Source: Panulirus ornatus (Eukaryota; Arthropoda; Malacostraca; Decapoda; Palinuridae). From it: 64,000 nucleotides of DNA. Positions 34,338 to 47,283 of this stretch are shown piece after piece. The stretch's first letter is position 1. The number at the start of each line of letters is the position of its first letter. Where the stretch lies: contig NC_092250.1 of NCBI RefSeq assembly GCF_036320965.1, forward strand, positions 12,111,100-12,175,099. Direction: 5' to 3'. The translations under genes and the position numbers were made by a program. The notes below the pieces were generated by a model. The model did no database searches. It had not been told where the DNA came from and worked only from the letters and a program-made list of their open reading frames with translations.

Positions 34338-35785
34338 ATCTCTTCTGCTCTCTCAACCACACTCTTTTTATTACCACACATTTCTCTTACCCTTACATTA
34401 CTTACTCGATCAAACCACCTCACACCACATATTGTCCTCAAACATCTCATTTCCAGCACATCCACCCTCCTGCGCACAACTCTATCCATAGCCCACGCCT
34501 CGCAACCATACAACATTGTTGGAACCACTATTCCTTCAAACATACCCATTTTTGCTTTCCGAGATAATGTTTTCGACTTCCACACATTCTTCAAGGCTCC
34601 CAGAATTTTCGCCCCCTCCCTCACCCTATGATTCACTTCCGCTTCCATGATTCCATCCGCTGCCAAATCCACTCCCAGATATCTAAAACACTTTACTTCC
34701 TCCAGTTTTTCTCCATTCAAACTTACCTCCCAATTGACTTGACCCTCAACCCTACTGTACCTAATAACCTTGCTCTTATTCACATTTACTCTTAACTTTC
34801 TTCTTCCACACACTTTACCACACTCAGTCATCAGCTTCTGCAGTTTCTCACATGAATCAGCCACTAGCGCTGTATCATCAGCGAACAACAACTGACTCAC
34901 TGCCCAAGCTCTCTCATCCACAACAGACTGCATACTTGCCCCTCTTTCCAAAACTCTTGCATTTACCTCCCTAACAACCCCATCCATAAACAACTTAAAC
35001 AACCATGGAGACATCACACACCTCTGCCGCAAACTCACATTTACTGAGAACCAATCACTTTCCTCTCTTCCTACACGAACACATGCCTTACATCCTCGAT
35101 AAAAACTTTTCACTGCTTCTAACAACTTGCCTCCCACACCATGTATTCTTAATACCTTCCACAGAGCATCTCTATCAACTATATCATATGCCTTCTCCAG
35201 ATCTATAAATGCTACATACAAATCCATTTGTTTTTCTAAGTATTTCTCACATACATTCTTCAAAGCAAACACCTGATCCACACATCCTCTACCACTTCTG
35301 AAACCACACTGGTCTTCCCCAATCTGATGCTCTGTACATGCCTTCACCCTCTCAATCAATACCCTCCCATATAATTTACCAGGAATACTCAACAAACTTA
35401 TACCTTTGTAATTTGAGCACTCACTCTTATCCCCTTTGCCTTTGTACAATGGCACTATGCAAGCATTTCGCCAATCCTCAGGCACCTCACCATGAATCAT
35501 ACATACATTAAATAACCTTACCAACCAGTCACCAATACAGTCACCCCTTTTTTTAATAAATTCCACTGCAATACCATCCAAACCTGCTGCCTTGCCGGCT
35601 TTCATCTTCCGCAAAGCTTTTACTACCTCTTCTCTGTTTACCAAATCGTTTTCCCTAACCCTCTCACTTTGCACACCACCTCGACCAAAACACCCTATAT
35701 CTGCCACTCTATCATCAAACACATTCAACAAACCTTCAAAATACTCACTCCATATCCTTCTCACATCACCACTACTTGTTATCAC
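34338..35785 (-). pseudogene. Reverse transcriptase of LINE copy 9 (3'-truncated)
   Basis: About 480 open codons hold the RT: REEVVKALRKMKAGKAAGLD, VEFIKKRGDC (A7G4 homopolymer, which keeps frame), CSNYKGISLLSIPGKLY, AFIDLEKAYDIV, LRQRCVMSPWLFKLFMD (Gly of RQG replaced by Arg), FADDTALVA with both Asp, YLGVDLAADG, LYGCEAWAMD and CGVRWFDRVSN. The frame leaves LINE sequence at 34338 and reads a few codons of minisatellite. The QGC-to-QRC change may impair activity. It lacks the C-terminal W-rich block. Confidence 0.88.
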
Positions 35786-36458
35786 CTACCCATTAGCCCC
35801 CTTCACTGAAGTTCCCATTTGCTCCCTTGTCTTACGCACTTTATTTACCTCCTTCCAAAACATCTTTTTATTCTCCCTAAAATTTAATGATACTCTCTCA
35901 CCCCAACTCTCATTTGCCCACTTTTTCACCTCTTGCACCTTTCTCTTGACCTCCTGCCTTTTTCTTTTATACATCATCCACTCATTTGCATTTTTTCCCT
36001 GCAAAAATCGTCCAAATGCCTCTCTCTTTTCTTTCACAAATAATCTACTTCTTCATCCCACCACTCACTACCCTTTCTAATCAACCCACCTCCCACGCTT
36101 CTCATGCCACAAGCATCTATTGCGCAAGCCATCACTGCTTCCCTAAATACATCCCATTCCTTCCCCACTCCCCTTACCTCCTTTGTTCTCACCTTTTTCC
36201 ATTCAGTACTCAGTCTCTCCTGGTACTTCCTCACATAAGTCTCCTTCCCAAGCTCACTTACTCTCACCCCCCTCTTCACCCCAACATTCTCTCTTCTTTT
36301 CTGAAAGCCCCTACAAATCTTCACCTTCGCTTCCACAAGTTAATGATCAGACATCCCTCCAGTTGCACCTCTCAGCACATTAACATCCAAAAGTCTCTCG
36401 CGCGCCTATCAATTAACACGTAATCCAATAACGCTCTCTGGCCATCTCTCCTACTTAC
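35786..36458 (-). pseudogene. Endonuclease C-terminus and linker of LINE copy 9 (broken)
   Basis: It contains GGMSDH (catalytic His kept, followed by a TAA stop), then the basic linker in two frames (MEAKVKICRGFQKRRENVG and MKEKREAFGRFLQG), ending at a GAG-to-TAG stop near 35785. At least two frame changes and two stops are visible relative to copy 2. Confidence 0.82.
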
Positions 36459-37079
36459 CTACGTATACTTATGCATATCTAGCTTTTTAAACCAGGTATT
36501 CCCAATCACCAGGTCTTTTTCAGCACATAAATCTACAAGCTCTTCATTTCCATATACAACACTGAACACCCCATGTATACCAGTTATTCCCTCAACTGCC
36601 ACATTACTCAACTTTGCATTCAAATCACCCATCACTATAACCCGGTCTCGTGCATCAAAACCACTAACACACTCATTCAGCTGCTCCCAAAACACTTGCC
36701 TCTCATGATCTTTCTTCTCATGCCCAGGTTCATATGCACCAATAATCACCCATCTCTCTCCATCCACTTTCAGTTTTACCCAAATCAATCTAGAATTTAC
36801 TTTCTTACACTCTATCACATACTCCCACAACTCCTGTTTCAGGAGTAGTGCTACTCCTTCCCTTGCTCTTGTCCTCTCACTAACCCCTGACTTTACTCCC
36901 AAGACATTCCCAAACCACTCTTCCCCTTTACCCTTGAGCTTCGTTTCACTCAGAGCCAAAACATCCAGGTTCCTTTCCTCAAACATACTACCTATCTCTC
37001 CTTTTTTCTCATCTTGGTTACATCCACACACATTTAGACACCCCAATCTGAGCCTTCGAGGAGGATGAGCACTCCTCAC
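36459..37079 (-). pseudogene. EEP (AP-like) endonuclease domain of LINE copy 9
   Basis: 206 open codons. Landmarks are LGCLNVCG (Asn16), LALSETKLKG with catalytic Glu45, a WVIIGAYEPG block (Tyr116), and VIVMGDLNAKLS (Asp152, Asn154), ending at NTWFKKLDMHKYT. This enzyme nicks target DNA to prime reverse transcription. The start MRSAHPPRR fits the 5' end of the element. The frame then breaks: a deletion around 36398 and a stop in place of Tyr directly after SDH near 36342 separate it from the rest. Confidence 0.88.
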
Positions 37080-37220
37080 GTGACTCCTTCTGTTTCCTCT
37101 TTAAGAAAGTTAAAATACAAGGAGGGGAGGGTTTCTGGCTCCCCGCTCCCGTCCCCTTTAGTCGCCTTCTACGACACGTGAGGAATGCGTTGGAAGTATT
37201 CTTTCTCCCCTATCCCCAGG

Positions 37221-37221
<1 letters not shown>

Positions 37222-37289
<68 letters not shown>
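37222..37289. repeat. (TA)n microsatellite
   Basis: TA tract at the true 5' end of LINE copy 9. Confidence 0.98.
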
Positions 37290-37290
<1 letters not shown>

Positions 37291-37599
37291 CTTCCGCCCT
37301 CTACTCTCTTGTTATCCATCTTCATTAGAGGCACTCATAACCCGACCGTCAGAACACACTTCATGCTAACGTCATTGTGACGCCGGCGACATCATACCAC
37401 CTCCCTCCCTGCCTGCCTTGCCTCTCCCTCATCACCTCACACAGTCCGGGCAGCTTGCTCTGTTGCGCGGTACCTGGGATGGAACGGTGGTAAAACAGGT
37501 GGAAACCCCTCTTGAAGGTGATGGGTTTTGGAATACCTACGATATACGCTACCAAGCAAAGAGTCGCATGCGGGCGTGTGGGAAAAGGTTCTTCTACTT
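37290..37599. other. Spacer, nothing recognised
   Basis: No motif or repeat identified. Confidence 0.5.
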
Positions 37600-38690
37600 A
37601 CATTACCTGGCCATACTTATACTTACATTACCTGATGATTTTTCATACATATAATGGGTCAACTCTATACTTATAATCACATTAACTGATGATTTTTCAT
37701 ACTTATGATGGCTGTTCTACTTACATTACCTGGGTATACTAATACTTACATTAACTGATGATTTTTCATACTTGTAATGGCTGTTCTTCTACTTACACTA
37801 CCTGACCATTCTTATACTTATATTAAGTATTTTCATACTTAGATGACTGTTGCCATACTTAGTATCTAACTGATGTTATACTTGCATTAACTGAATATTG
37901 TTATACGTTCATTAACAAGATAGTTATATTTACATTAACTGAATATATATAGTTTTGATAATTGAATATTGTTATACTTACATTAACTGAATATTGTTAT
38001 ACATTCATTAACAAGATAGTGTTATACTTACGTTAACTGAATATTGTTATACATAAATTTTGACTTTAATATATTCATGAACAAGATAAGTGTTATATTA
38101 ACCGAATATCGTTTTGATAATTGAATATTGTTATATTAACATTAACTGAATATTGTTTTGATAATTGAATATTGTTATACTGGCGTTGACTGAATATAGT
38201 TTTGATAATGAATACAGTTATACTTACATTAACTGAATATTGTTATACATTATCTAACTGTTGTTTTACCTACATAAACCAAATGTTGTCATACATCATC
38301 TGAGTGTTTTTATATTTACATTTAAGTTAATATAATTATGCTTTCATTAAAAGAATAATATTATATCAACAAAATGTTATACTTACATTAACTAATTATT
38401 GATACATTGACATTTGTTGAATATTGTTATACTTACATTTACCGAATATTGGTATACTTTCATTGATTGAATATTGCTATACTTACATTTACTGAATATT
38501 GGTATACTCTCAGTAATTGAATATTGTCATACTTGAGTATTATTGTATTTGCATTAATTGAATATTGTTGTTCTTACATTTACCGAATATTTGTATACTT
38601 TCATTAACTGAATATTGTTATACTTACATTTACTGAATATTGGTATACTTTCGGTCATTGAATATTGTTATACTTACGTTAATTGAACAA
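37600..38690. repeat. Degenerate ~25-bp AT-rich repeat
   Basis: Loose tandem units built from ATACTTACATTAACTGAATA plus TTGTT, with many insertions and substitutions; an old array. Confidence 0.8.
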
Positions 38691-38924
38691 ATTCATAAAG
38701 GGTCATAGAGAGTGCATGAAGCTGTAACCAGCTGATGGATGAGAATGGAAACAAAGTAATGTGAAGTCACTTGACCTACAAGTAAATGTGTTATTTCATA
38801 ATAATTTTCGTACATTTGCTGACTAACAGATAAGGTGTGGGAGATGGTAAACAACTTTATTGGATTTTCAAGGATGAGAATATTACTATATTTTAATGTT
38901 CACAAGGTAAACCCATGGTAAGGT

Positions 38925-40555
38925 TGTCGAGTGGTAGGATACAGCAAGGATGTAGGATACAGCAAGGAGGTAGGACACAGCAAGGATATAGGATACAGCA
39001 AGGATGTAGGATACAGCAAGGAGGTAGGTTACAGCAAGGATGTAGGATACAGCAAGTGGGTAGGTTACAGCAAGGAGGTAGGATACAGCAAGGAGGTAGG
39101 TTACAGCAAGGAGGTAGGATACAGCAAGGATGTAGGATACAGCAAGGAGGTAGGTTACAGCAAGGATGTAGGATACAGCAAGGAGGTAGGTTACAGCAAG
39201 GAGGTAGGATACAGCAAGGATGTAGGATACAGCAAGTAGGTAGGTTACAGCAAGGACTTAGGAGGTAGGATACAGCAAGGAGGTGGGATACAGCAAGGAG
39301 ATAGCTTACAGCAAGGATGTAGGATACAGCAAGGAGGGAGGATACAGCAAGGAATTAGAATACAGCAAGGAGATAGGTTACAGCAAGGAGGTAGGTTACA
39401 GCAAGGATGTAGGATACAACAAAGAGGTAGGTTACAGCAAAGAGGTAGGTTACAGCATGGATGTAGGATACAGCAAGGATGTAGGATACAGCAAGGAGGT
39501 AGGATACAGCAAGGAGGTAGGTTACAGCGAGGAGGTAGGTTACAGCAAGGAGGTAGGATACAGCAAGGAGGTAGGATACAGCAAGGAAGTAGGATACAGC
39601 AAGGAGGTAGGATACAGCAAGGAGGTAGGATACAGCAAGGAGGTAGAATACAACCAGGAGGTAGGATACAGCAAGGAGGTAGGTTACAGCAAAGAGGTAG
39701 GTTACAGCATGGATGTAGGATACAGCAAGGATGTAGGATACAGCAAGGATGTAGGATACAGCAAGGATGTAGGATACAGCCAGGAGGTAGGATACAGCCA
39801 GGAGGTAGGATACAGCAAGGAGGTAGGTTACAGCAAGGAGGTAGGTTACAGCAAGGAGGTAGGATACAGCAAGGAGGTATTATACAGCAAGGAAGTAGGA
39901 TACAGCTAGGAGGTAGGATACAGCAAGGAGGTAGAATGCAGCAAGGAGGTAGAATACAACCAGGAGGTAGGATACAGCAAGGAGGTAGGATACAGCAAGG
40001 AGGTAGGATACAGCAAGGAGGTAGAATACAGCAAGGAGGTAGGATACAGCAAGGAGGTAGGATACAGCAAGGAGGTAGGATACAGCAAGGAGGTAGAATA
40101 CAGCAAGGAGGTAGGATACAGCAAGGAGGTAGGATACAGCAAGGAGGTAGGTTACAGCAAAGGGGTAGGTTACAGCATGGATGTAGGATACAGCAAGGAT
40201 GTAGGATACAGCAAGGATGTAGGATACAGCAAGGATGTAGGATACAGCCAGGAGGTAGGATACAGCCAGGAGGTAGGATGCAGCAAGGAGGTAGGTTACA
40301 GCAAGGAGGTAGGTTACAGCAAGGAGGTAGGATACAGCAAGGAGGTATTATACAGCAAGGAAGTAGGATACAGCTAGGAGGTAGGATACAGCAAGGAGGT
40401 AGAATGCAGCAAGGAGGTAGAATACAACCAGGAGGTAGGATACAGCAAGGAGGTAGGATACAGCAAGGAGGTAGGATACAGCAAGGAGGTAGAATACAGC
40501 AAGGAGGTAGGATACAGCAAGGAGGTAGGATACAGCAAGGAGGTAGGTTACAGCA
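38925..40555. repeat. 18-bp minisatellite, about 90 copies
   Basis: The unit is GTAGGATACAGCAAGGAG with T/A and GAT/GAG variants. A block is duplicated at exactly 26 units: the landmark GAATGCAGC occurs at 39934 and 40402 (468 bp apart), with matching CAGCTAGG, AATACAACCAGG and AGCATGG variants around each. Because 18 is divisible by three, long open frames of (GYSKEV)n and (IQQGGR)n arise on the plus strand. Confidence 0.97.
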
Positions 40556-40697
40556 AAAATGGATGGACTATTATGGATGACGTTACAGCCTTCATAAGAC
40601 TGGCGTCAGCGTGTAAGGTAAGTGATTGATAGTCTGGAAGTTATGACCTCAGTGAAGCAGGTGTGTTTTTCCACTCCACGATAGCTGGACGGGGATG

Positions 40698-40700
<3 letters not shown>

Positions 40701-40776
<76 letters not shown>
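40701..40776. repeat. (TC)n microsatellite
   Basis: Pure TC run. Confidence 0.98.
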
Positions 40777-40779
<3 letters not shown>

Positions 40780-40873
40780 CATCCATTAAGACAGCGTACG
40801 TCTATATAATGTATGACCCTTTTAAAACAATGTTGGCATGTCAGTTTCTAACTTTTTCCGAAAATTTTCAGTG

Positions 40874-40875
<2 letters not shown>

Positions 40876-40964
<89 letters not shown>
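40876..40964. repeat. (TC)n microsatellite
   Basis: Second pure TC run 100 bp from the first. Confidence 0.98.
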
Positions 40965-40967
<3 letters not shown>

Positions 40968-41671
40968 TGGAATCCGTATGAAAAATGTAAGGTGTTTTCC
41001 CTGGGTTGAAACCTTGTCTGTTCTCCTTGTCATCATTTTATCTTTTCCTTTGCTCAAGTCACATAAATTTTTCTCAAGAAATTGTACAATTCTTTCTAAC
41101 TTTGTGCGTTCAAAATATTTATATTGTTTGCTTGGAGCATATGTAAATCAGACAGATGTTGCACATGTAAAACATCAATTTGAATGTAGCGTACACTCAC
41201 GGACCATAAACATAGCGAGAGTGTATGTGGTCTAAGAATTATCTTTAAAACCTGAAAAATGTGGTTTTAAGATCACTCTAGTGGTGATTATAACCTTAGG
41301 TTGAAGGTTGTAATGACCCATGCAGCAGATAATGAACTTTAATGACCCAGGTAGTTGATACGCCTACAGCTCCAATGACCAACCACATCTTCATCATCCC
41401 AATGACATCAACGCACATCATTGTCACTTAACCACATCACCATCTAACATCATCTTCACGAGAGCCACCTCACCATCACCAGGGCATATCACCATCACCA
41501 GGGCATATCACCATCACTACAGCCATCATCATCCTCACACCATCACATTCACCTCACCCATAACCCCTTCACTTCACCCATCTCACTATCACCTTACCCA
41601 GCATAACCATCACCATCTCTTTTCATCATCACTTACCAGCCTCACCATCAACAGTCTCCAGAACCAAGTAA
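40965..41671. other. Spacer with CACCAT-rich degenerate repeat
   Basis: From about 41390 to 41660 the sequence is rich in CATCACCATCACC-like triplets. No gene. Confidence 0.6.
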
Positions 41672-44600
41672 CTATAATCTCTCACAACACAACACACTGC
41701 CTGCTCCTATAATCTCTCAAAACACAACACACTGCCTGCTCCTATAATCTCTCACAACACAGCACATTGAGACTGCTTGCTCCTATAATCTCTCACAACA
41801 CAGCTCATTGAGACTGCCTGCTCCTATAATCTCTCAAAACACAACACACTGTCTGCACCTATTATCTCTCACAACACAACACACTGTCTGCACCTATTAT
41901 CTCTCACAACACAGCACATTGAGACTGCCTGCTCCTATAATCTCTCACAACACAGCTCATTGAGACTGCCTGCTCCTATAATCTCTCACAACACAGCTCA
42001 TTGAGACTGCCTGCTCCTATAATCTCTCACAACACAGCTCATTGAGACTGCCTGCTCCTATAATCTCTCACAACACAGCACATTGAGAGTGTCTGCTCCT
42101 ATAATCTCTCACAACACAGCTTATTGAGACTGCCTGCTCCTATAATCTCTCACAACACAGTACATTGAGACTGCCTGCTCCTATAATCTCTCACAACACA
42201 GCTCATTGAGACTGCCTGCTCCTATAATCTCTCACAACACAGCTCATTGAGACTGCCTGCTCCTATAATCTCTCACAACACAGCTCATTGAGACTGCCTG
42301 CTGCTATAATCTCTCACAACACAGCTCATTGAGACTGCCTGCTCCTATAATCTCTCACAACACAGCACATTGAGACTGCCTGCTCCTATAATCTCTCACA
42401 ACACAGCACATTGAGACTGCCTGCTCCTATAATCTCTCACAACACAGCACATTGAGACTGCCTGCTCCTATAATCTCTCACAACACAGCACATTGAGACT
42501 GCCTGGTCCTATAATCTCTCACAACACAACACATTGAGACTGCCTGCTCCTATAATCTCTCACAACACAGCACATTGAGACTGCCTGCTCCTATAATCTC
42601 TCACAACACAGCACATTGAGACTGCCTGGTCCTATAATCTCTCACAACACAACACATTGAGACTGCCTGCTCCTATAATCTCTCACAACACAGCACATTG
42701 AGACTGCCTGGTCCTATAATCTCTCACAACACAGCTCATTGAGACTGCCTGCTGCTATAATCTCTCACAACACAGCACATTGAGAGTGCCTGCTCCTATA
42801 ATCTCTCACAACACAGCACATTGAGACTGCCTGCTCCTATAATCTCTCACAACACAGCTCATTGAGACTGCCTGCTGCTATAATCTCTCACAACACAGCA
42901 CATTGAGACTGCCTGCTCCTATAATCTCTCACAACACACCACATTGAGACTGCCTGCTCCTATAATCTCTCACAACACAGCTCATTGAGACTGCCTGCTG
43001 CTATAATCTCTCACAACACAGCACATTGAGAGTGCCTGCTCCTATAATCTCTCACAACACACCACATTGAGACTGCCTGCTCCTATAATCTCTCAAAACA
43101 CAACACACTGTCTGCACCTATAATCTCTCACAACACAGTACAATGAGACTGCCTGCTCCTATAATCTCTCACAACACAGCTCATTGAGACTGCCTGCTGC
43201 TATAATCTCTCACAACACAGCACATTGAGAGTGCCTGCTCCTATAATCTCTCACAACACAGCACATTGAGACTGCCTGCTCCTATAATCTCTCAAAACAC
43301 AACACACTGTCTGCACCTATTATCTCTCACAACACAGTACAATGAGACTGCCTGCTCCTATAATCTCTCACAACACAGCTCATTGAGACGGCCTGCTCCT
43401 ATAATCTCTCACAACACAGCTCATTGAGACGGCCTGCTCCTATAATCTCTCACAACACAGCTCATTGAGACTGCCTGCTCCTATAATCTCTCTCAACACA
43501 GCACACTGTCTGCTCCTATAATCTCTCACAACACAGCACATTGAGGGTGTCTGCCCCTATAATCTCTCTCAACACAGCACATTGAGGGTGTCTGCTCCTA
43601 TAATCTCTCTCAACACAGCACACTGTCTGCTCCTATAATCTCTCACAACACAGCTCATTGAGACTGCCTGCTCCTATAATCTCTCACAGCACAACACACT
43701 GTCTGCACCTATTATCTCTCACAACACAGCTCATTGAGACTGCCTGCTCCTATAATCTCTCAAAACACAACACACTGTCTGCACCTATTATCTCTCACAA
43801 CACAGTACAATGAGACTGCCTGCTCCTATAATCTCTCACAACACAGCACATTGAGACTGCCTGCTCCTATAATCTCTCACAACACAACTTATTGAGACTG
43901 CCTGCTCCTATAATCTCTCACAACACAGTACAATGAGACTGCCTGCTCCTATAATCTCTCACAACACACCACATTGAGACTGCCTGCTCCTATAATCTCT
44001 CACAACACAGCACATTGAGACTGCCTGCTCCTATAATCTCTCACAACACAACTTATTGAGACTGCCTGCTCCTATAATCTCTCACAACACAGTACAATGA
44101 GACTGCCTGCTCCTATAATCTCTCACAACACACCACATTGAGACTGCCTGCTCCTATAATCTCTCACAACACAACTTATTGAGACTGCCTGCTCCTATAA
44201 TCTCTCACAACACAGCACATTGATGGTGTCTGCTCCTACAATCTCTCACAACACAACACACTGTCTGCTCCTATAATCTCTCACAACACACCAACTTGAG
44301 ACTGCCTGCTCCTATAATCTCTCACAACACAGCACATTGAGACTGCCTGCTCCTATAATCTCTCACAACACATCATATTGAGACTGCCTGCTCCTATAAT
44401 CTCTCACAACACAGCTCATTGAGACTGCCTGGTCCTATAATCTCTCACAACACAGCTCATTGAGACTGCCTGGTCCTATAATCTCTCACAACACAGCACA
44501 TTGAGACTGCCTGCTCCTATAATCTCTCACAACACAGCACATTGAGACTGCCTGCTCCTATAATCTCTCACAACACAGCACATTGAGACTGTCTGCTCTT
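41672..44600. repeat. 35/41-bp minisatellite, about 72 copies
   Basis: The main unit is 41 bp (CTGCCTGCTCCTATAATCTC, then TCACAACACAGCACATTGAG plus A). A minority 35-bp unit lacks the TTGAGA end and ends in AACACA. Variants (CTGCTG, CTGGTC, GTCTGCACC) recur in blocks, showing segmental array duplication. There are no spacers, so it is not a CRISPR array. Confidence 0.97.
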
Positions 44601-45503
44601 ACTGGCACTGACCACAAGCACTTGCCTCGCTGAACGTATTGAAAAAAAAAATTGAAGTGATTACACATTGGTCATTTCAGTCAGGCTGACGCTATCCACT
44701 GACGTAATATGTAGTCGGTGGATTAAAAAAGGATTAAGGCAGGTTTTACCTGATGTCATTGAGCTGTGCTGCAAATTAATATTGACCCCTTGTCAAAACT
44801 CATGGTATCATTTATCCTCGCGCTTTGATGTCGATGTACCTCGCTTTTAGTCCAGTACTACACCAACCTTGGTGGCTGCTGAGGGCAGCTTCGATATAAG
44901 CCTTTGTGTTCTGTCAGGGAAAGGGATGTTTTACGACATTTTTTAGGGGGAGGAGGTAACGATTACGGTGTAGTTTCATTACAGTTGATATTACAGCTCT
45001 GAAAACCACCAGTAGCTTATTTTTTTTTTTGAGTTGTGGTTAATATTGCAATGTAGATATCTAAAAAAATTAATGCAATATATTTAGTGGCTATACATAT
45101 TTTTGGCATTTGATGCATCGGTAATTCAGAAGCAAAACAATGCGTGTTGGTGATATATGATTCTCATGTTCCGTGTCGTGTGTCCAGGAATGAATTTGTG
45201 TGTGTATATGAAGGGGGGAAAAATTGATGAGGAATTTAGAATCATCATTGTTAGAATCAGGGAACGAACTGGACGCCAACATGGTGTTGAAAAAGTCAAG
45301 GAAGGTCTGCATTTGCTTCAGACTTGAGTAGAATTCTACAAAAATTCTACAAAATTCTGATCCATAGTAGCTAAAGGTGGTAATTATGCTGAAAGAATAT
45401 GAATGTATTGATGAGAATTTTTCTGTACGTGAGATTGAATTAATTGTCAAAGACACAGAGCCTTTAGAAACCCTAAGAGTACGTACGAAGATAGGTAGAT
45501 AGA
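44601..45503. other. Spacer, no supported gene
   Basis: No recognised domain. Frames at 44668-44850 and 45091-45456 have no known motif. Confidence 0.5.
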
Positions 45504-45995
45504 TTCATGAATATACGTTTAACACACAAGAACAATATTGATGAATATACGTTGAACACGCATGAACAAGATTAATGAATATACGTTTAACGCATAAGAA
45601 CAAGATTACTTAATGTACCTTTAACACACAAGAACAAGATTTATGAATATACGTTGAACACGCAAGAACAAGGTTAATGAATATACGTTTAACACATAAG
45701 AACAAGATTGATATACGTTAAACATGCATGAACAAGATTAATGGATATACGTTTAACACATAAGAACAAGATTAATTGATATACGTTTAACACACAAGAA
45801 CAAGATTATTTAATATACGTTTAACACAAGAACAAGATTAATGAATATACATTTAACACACAAGAACAGGATTAATGAATATACATTTAACACGCAAGAA
45901 CAAGATTAATGAATATACGTTTAACACGCATGAACAAGATTAATGAATATACGTTAAACACACAAGAACAAGATTAATGAACATGTTTAACACAA
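45504..45995. repeat. 34-bp minisatellite, about 14 copies
   Basis: The unit is GATTAATGAATATACGTTTA plus ACACACAAGAACAA, with small indels. Confidence 0.95.
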
Positions 45996-46174
45996 AAGAG
46001 CAACAGTCCTTGTTACATTCCTCGTAAGGTTTTTTGAGAGAATGGGATCTCACTAAGTAAAGCCGAAGAAGAGAAGATATCAGGAAGGGCGTAGAACAAC
46101 ACGTTAGTTGTATAGTCCACCTCATATATTCGTTCATCTATATATCCCTGAGATGTAATGGTACCAGGTGTCTC

Positions 46175-46258
46175 ACTGATGTATAAGGGAGGGGGTTGTC
46201 GTTTCATGTGTGGCGACGGGAATGAATAAAGGCAGCAAGTATGAATTATGTATATGTC

Positions 46259-46338
<80 letters not shown>

Positions 46339-46480
46339 TACGTTGAAATGTATAGGTATGTATACGTGCGTGTGTGGACGAGTATGTATATAAATGTGTA
46401 TGTGGGTGGGTTGGGCCATTCTTTCGTCTGTTTCCTTGCGCTACCTCGCTAACGCGAGAGACAGCGACAAAGTATAATGA
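46175..46480 (+). mobile_element. Orphan RTE-like 3' UTR (long form, TA-split)
   Basis: The blocks GTTTCATGTGTGGCGACGGG, AATAAAGGCAGCAAG, GTTGAAATGTATAGGTATG, GGGCCATTCTTTCGTCTG and CTCGCTAACGCG appear in order, with a (TA)n tract expanded inside at 46268-46335. No coding region is attached. Confidence 0.82.
46268..46335. repeat. (TA)n microsatellite
   Basis: TA tract inside the orphan 3' UTR at a place where other copies have GTATATGTG-like sequence. Confidence 0.97.
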
Positions 46481-47238
46481 AATGAAAAAAATGATAAGTC
46501 TTTGAGAATGTTTGGCTTTTCAAGCGTTATATTCACGTTTGGTCTGATAGATGGGTAATAAAGTGTCTACGTTTGATGGACTGATATGGCTCATATGTCT
46601 TCCTATCTGTCTTTGTTCGGCTGATTATGTGATGTGGATGTGATTTTATAACTGTGTTACATTACGCGTATGTAACACCGTCACTTTATAGCTCCACTCC
46701 CGACCTATATGACTTCTCTCCGGGTATGCTTGCCTCTGAAATGTTGACGGCTGTGGAAGATGTGTGCATTTGTTGTGAGTAATTCGGTGATTCAGTTCAT
46801 ATATTACCTGCTTTTTGTTTGTGTTATTATGATAACTTGAGTCCCATATGCTTATCTTTAGTGTCTGTTTGAGCCTAGTACTAGAAAATCATATATATCC
46901 ACAGTGTGTGATTACTATTTGTGCGTTACTTCTCTTACTTTCCATGTATGCACCATGTCTTTCCTCCTATGTACATACAAACACACACATACACATACAC
47001 ACAACTATGCAGGTGTGTGTCTGTGTGTCTGTGTGTGTGAATCATGTACTTATTATTAACCATTTGTACAGTACCGGTCGGTATATTAAAAACTCGTATG
47101 GCCACCGCCACCACTTGAAGTTTCTCCACCGTGAAACTTGTTCAAGTGACTTGAAACTTGTTCAAGTGTTGCAAACTGCCAGCCTTCACAACTTAACCAC
47201 CCAGCTTACTCTCTCTCCTTATTTTATCCCTTAGGTTA

Positions 47239-47283
<45 letters not shown>

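Larger units (their letters stand above)
34338..37221 (-). mobile_element. RTE-like LINE, copy 9 (5'-complete, 3'-truncated)
   Basis: The only copy here that keeps the 5' UTR (37221-37080), which begins next to (TA)n with CCTGGGGATAGGGG and is shared with the short A elements. It contains the full EEP domain, linker and RT to the ERAEE codons, where the 25-bp minisatellite replaces the last ~90 codons and the 3' UTR. Confidence 0.92.

Noticed and set aside
41672..44600. CRISPR-like regular direct repeats
   Set aside because: Units are contiguous with no unique spacers, and the context is eukaryotic; this is a minisatellite.
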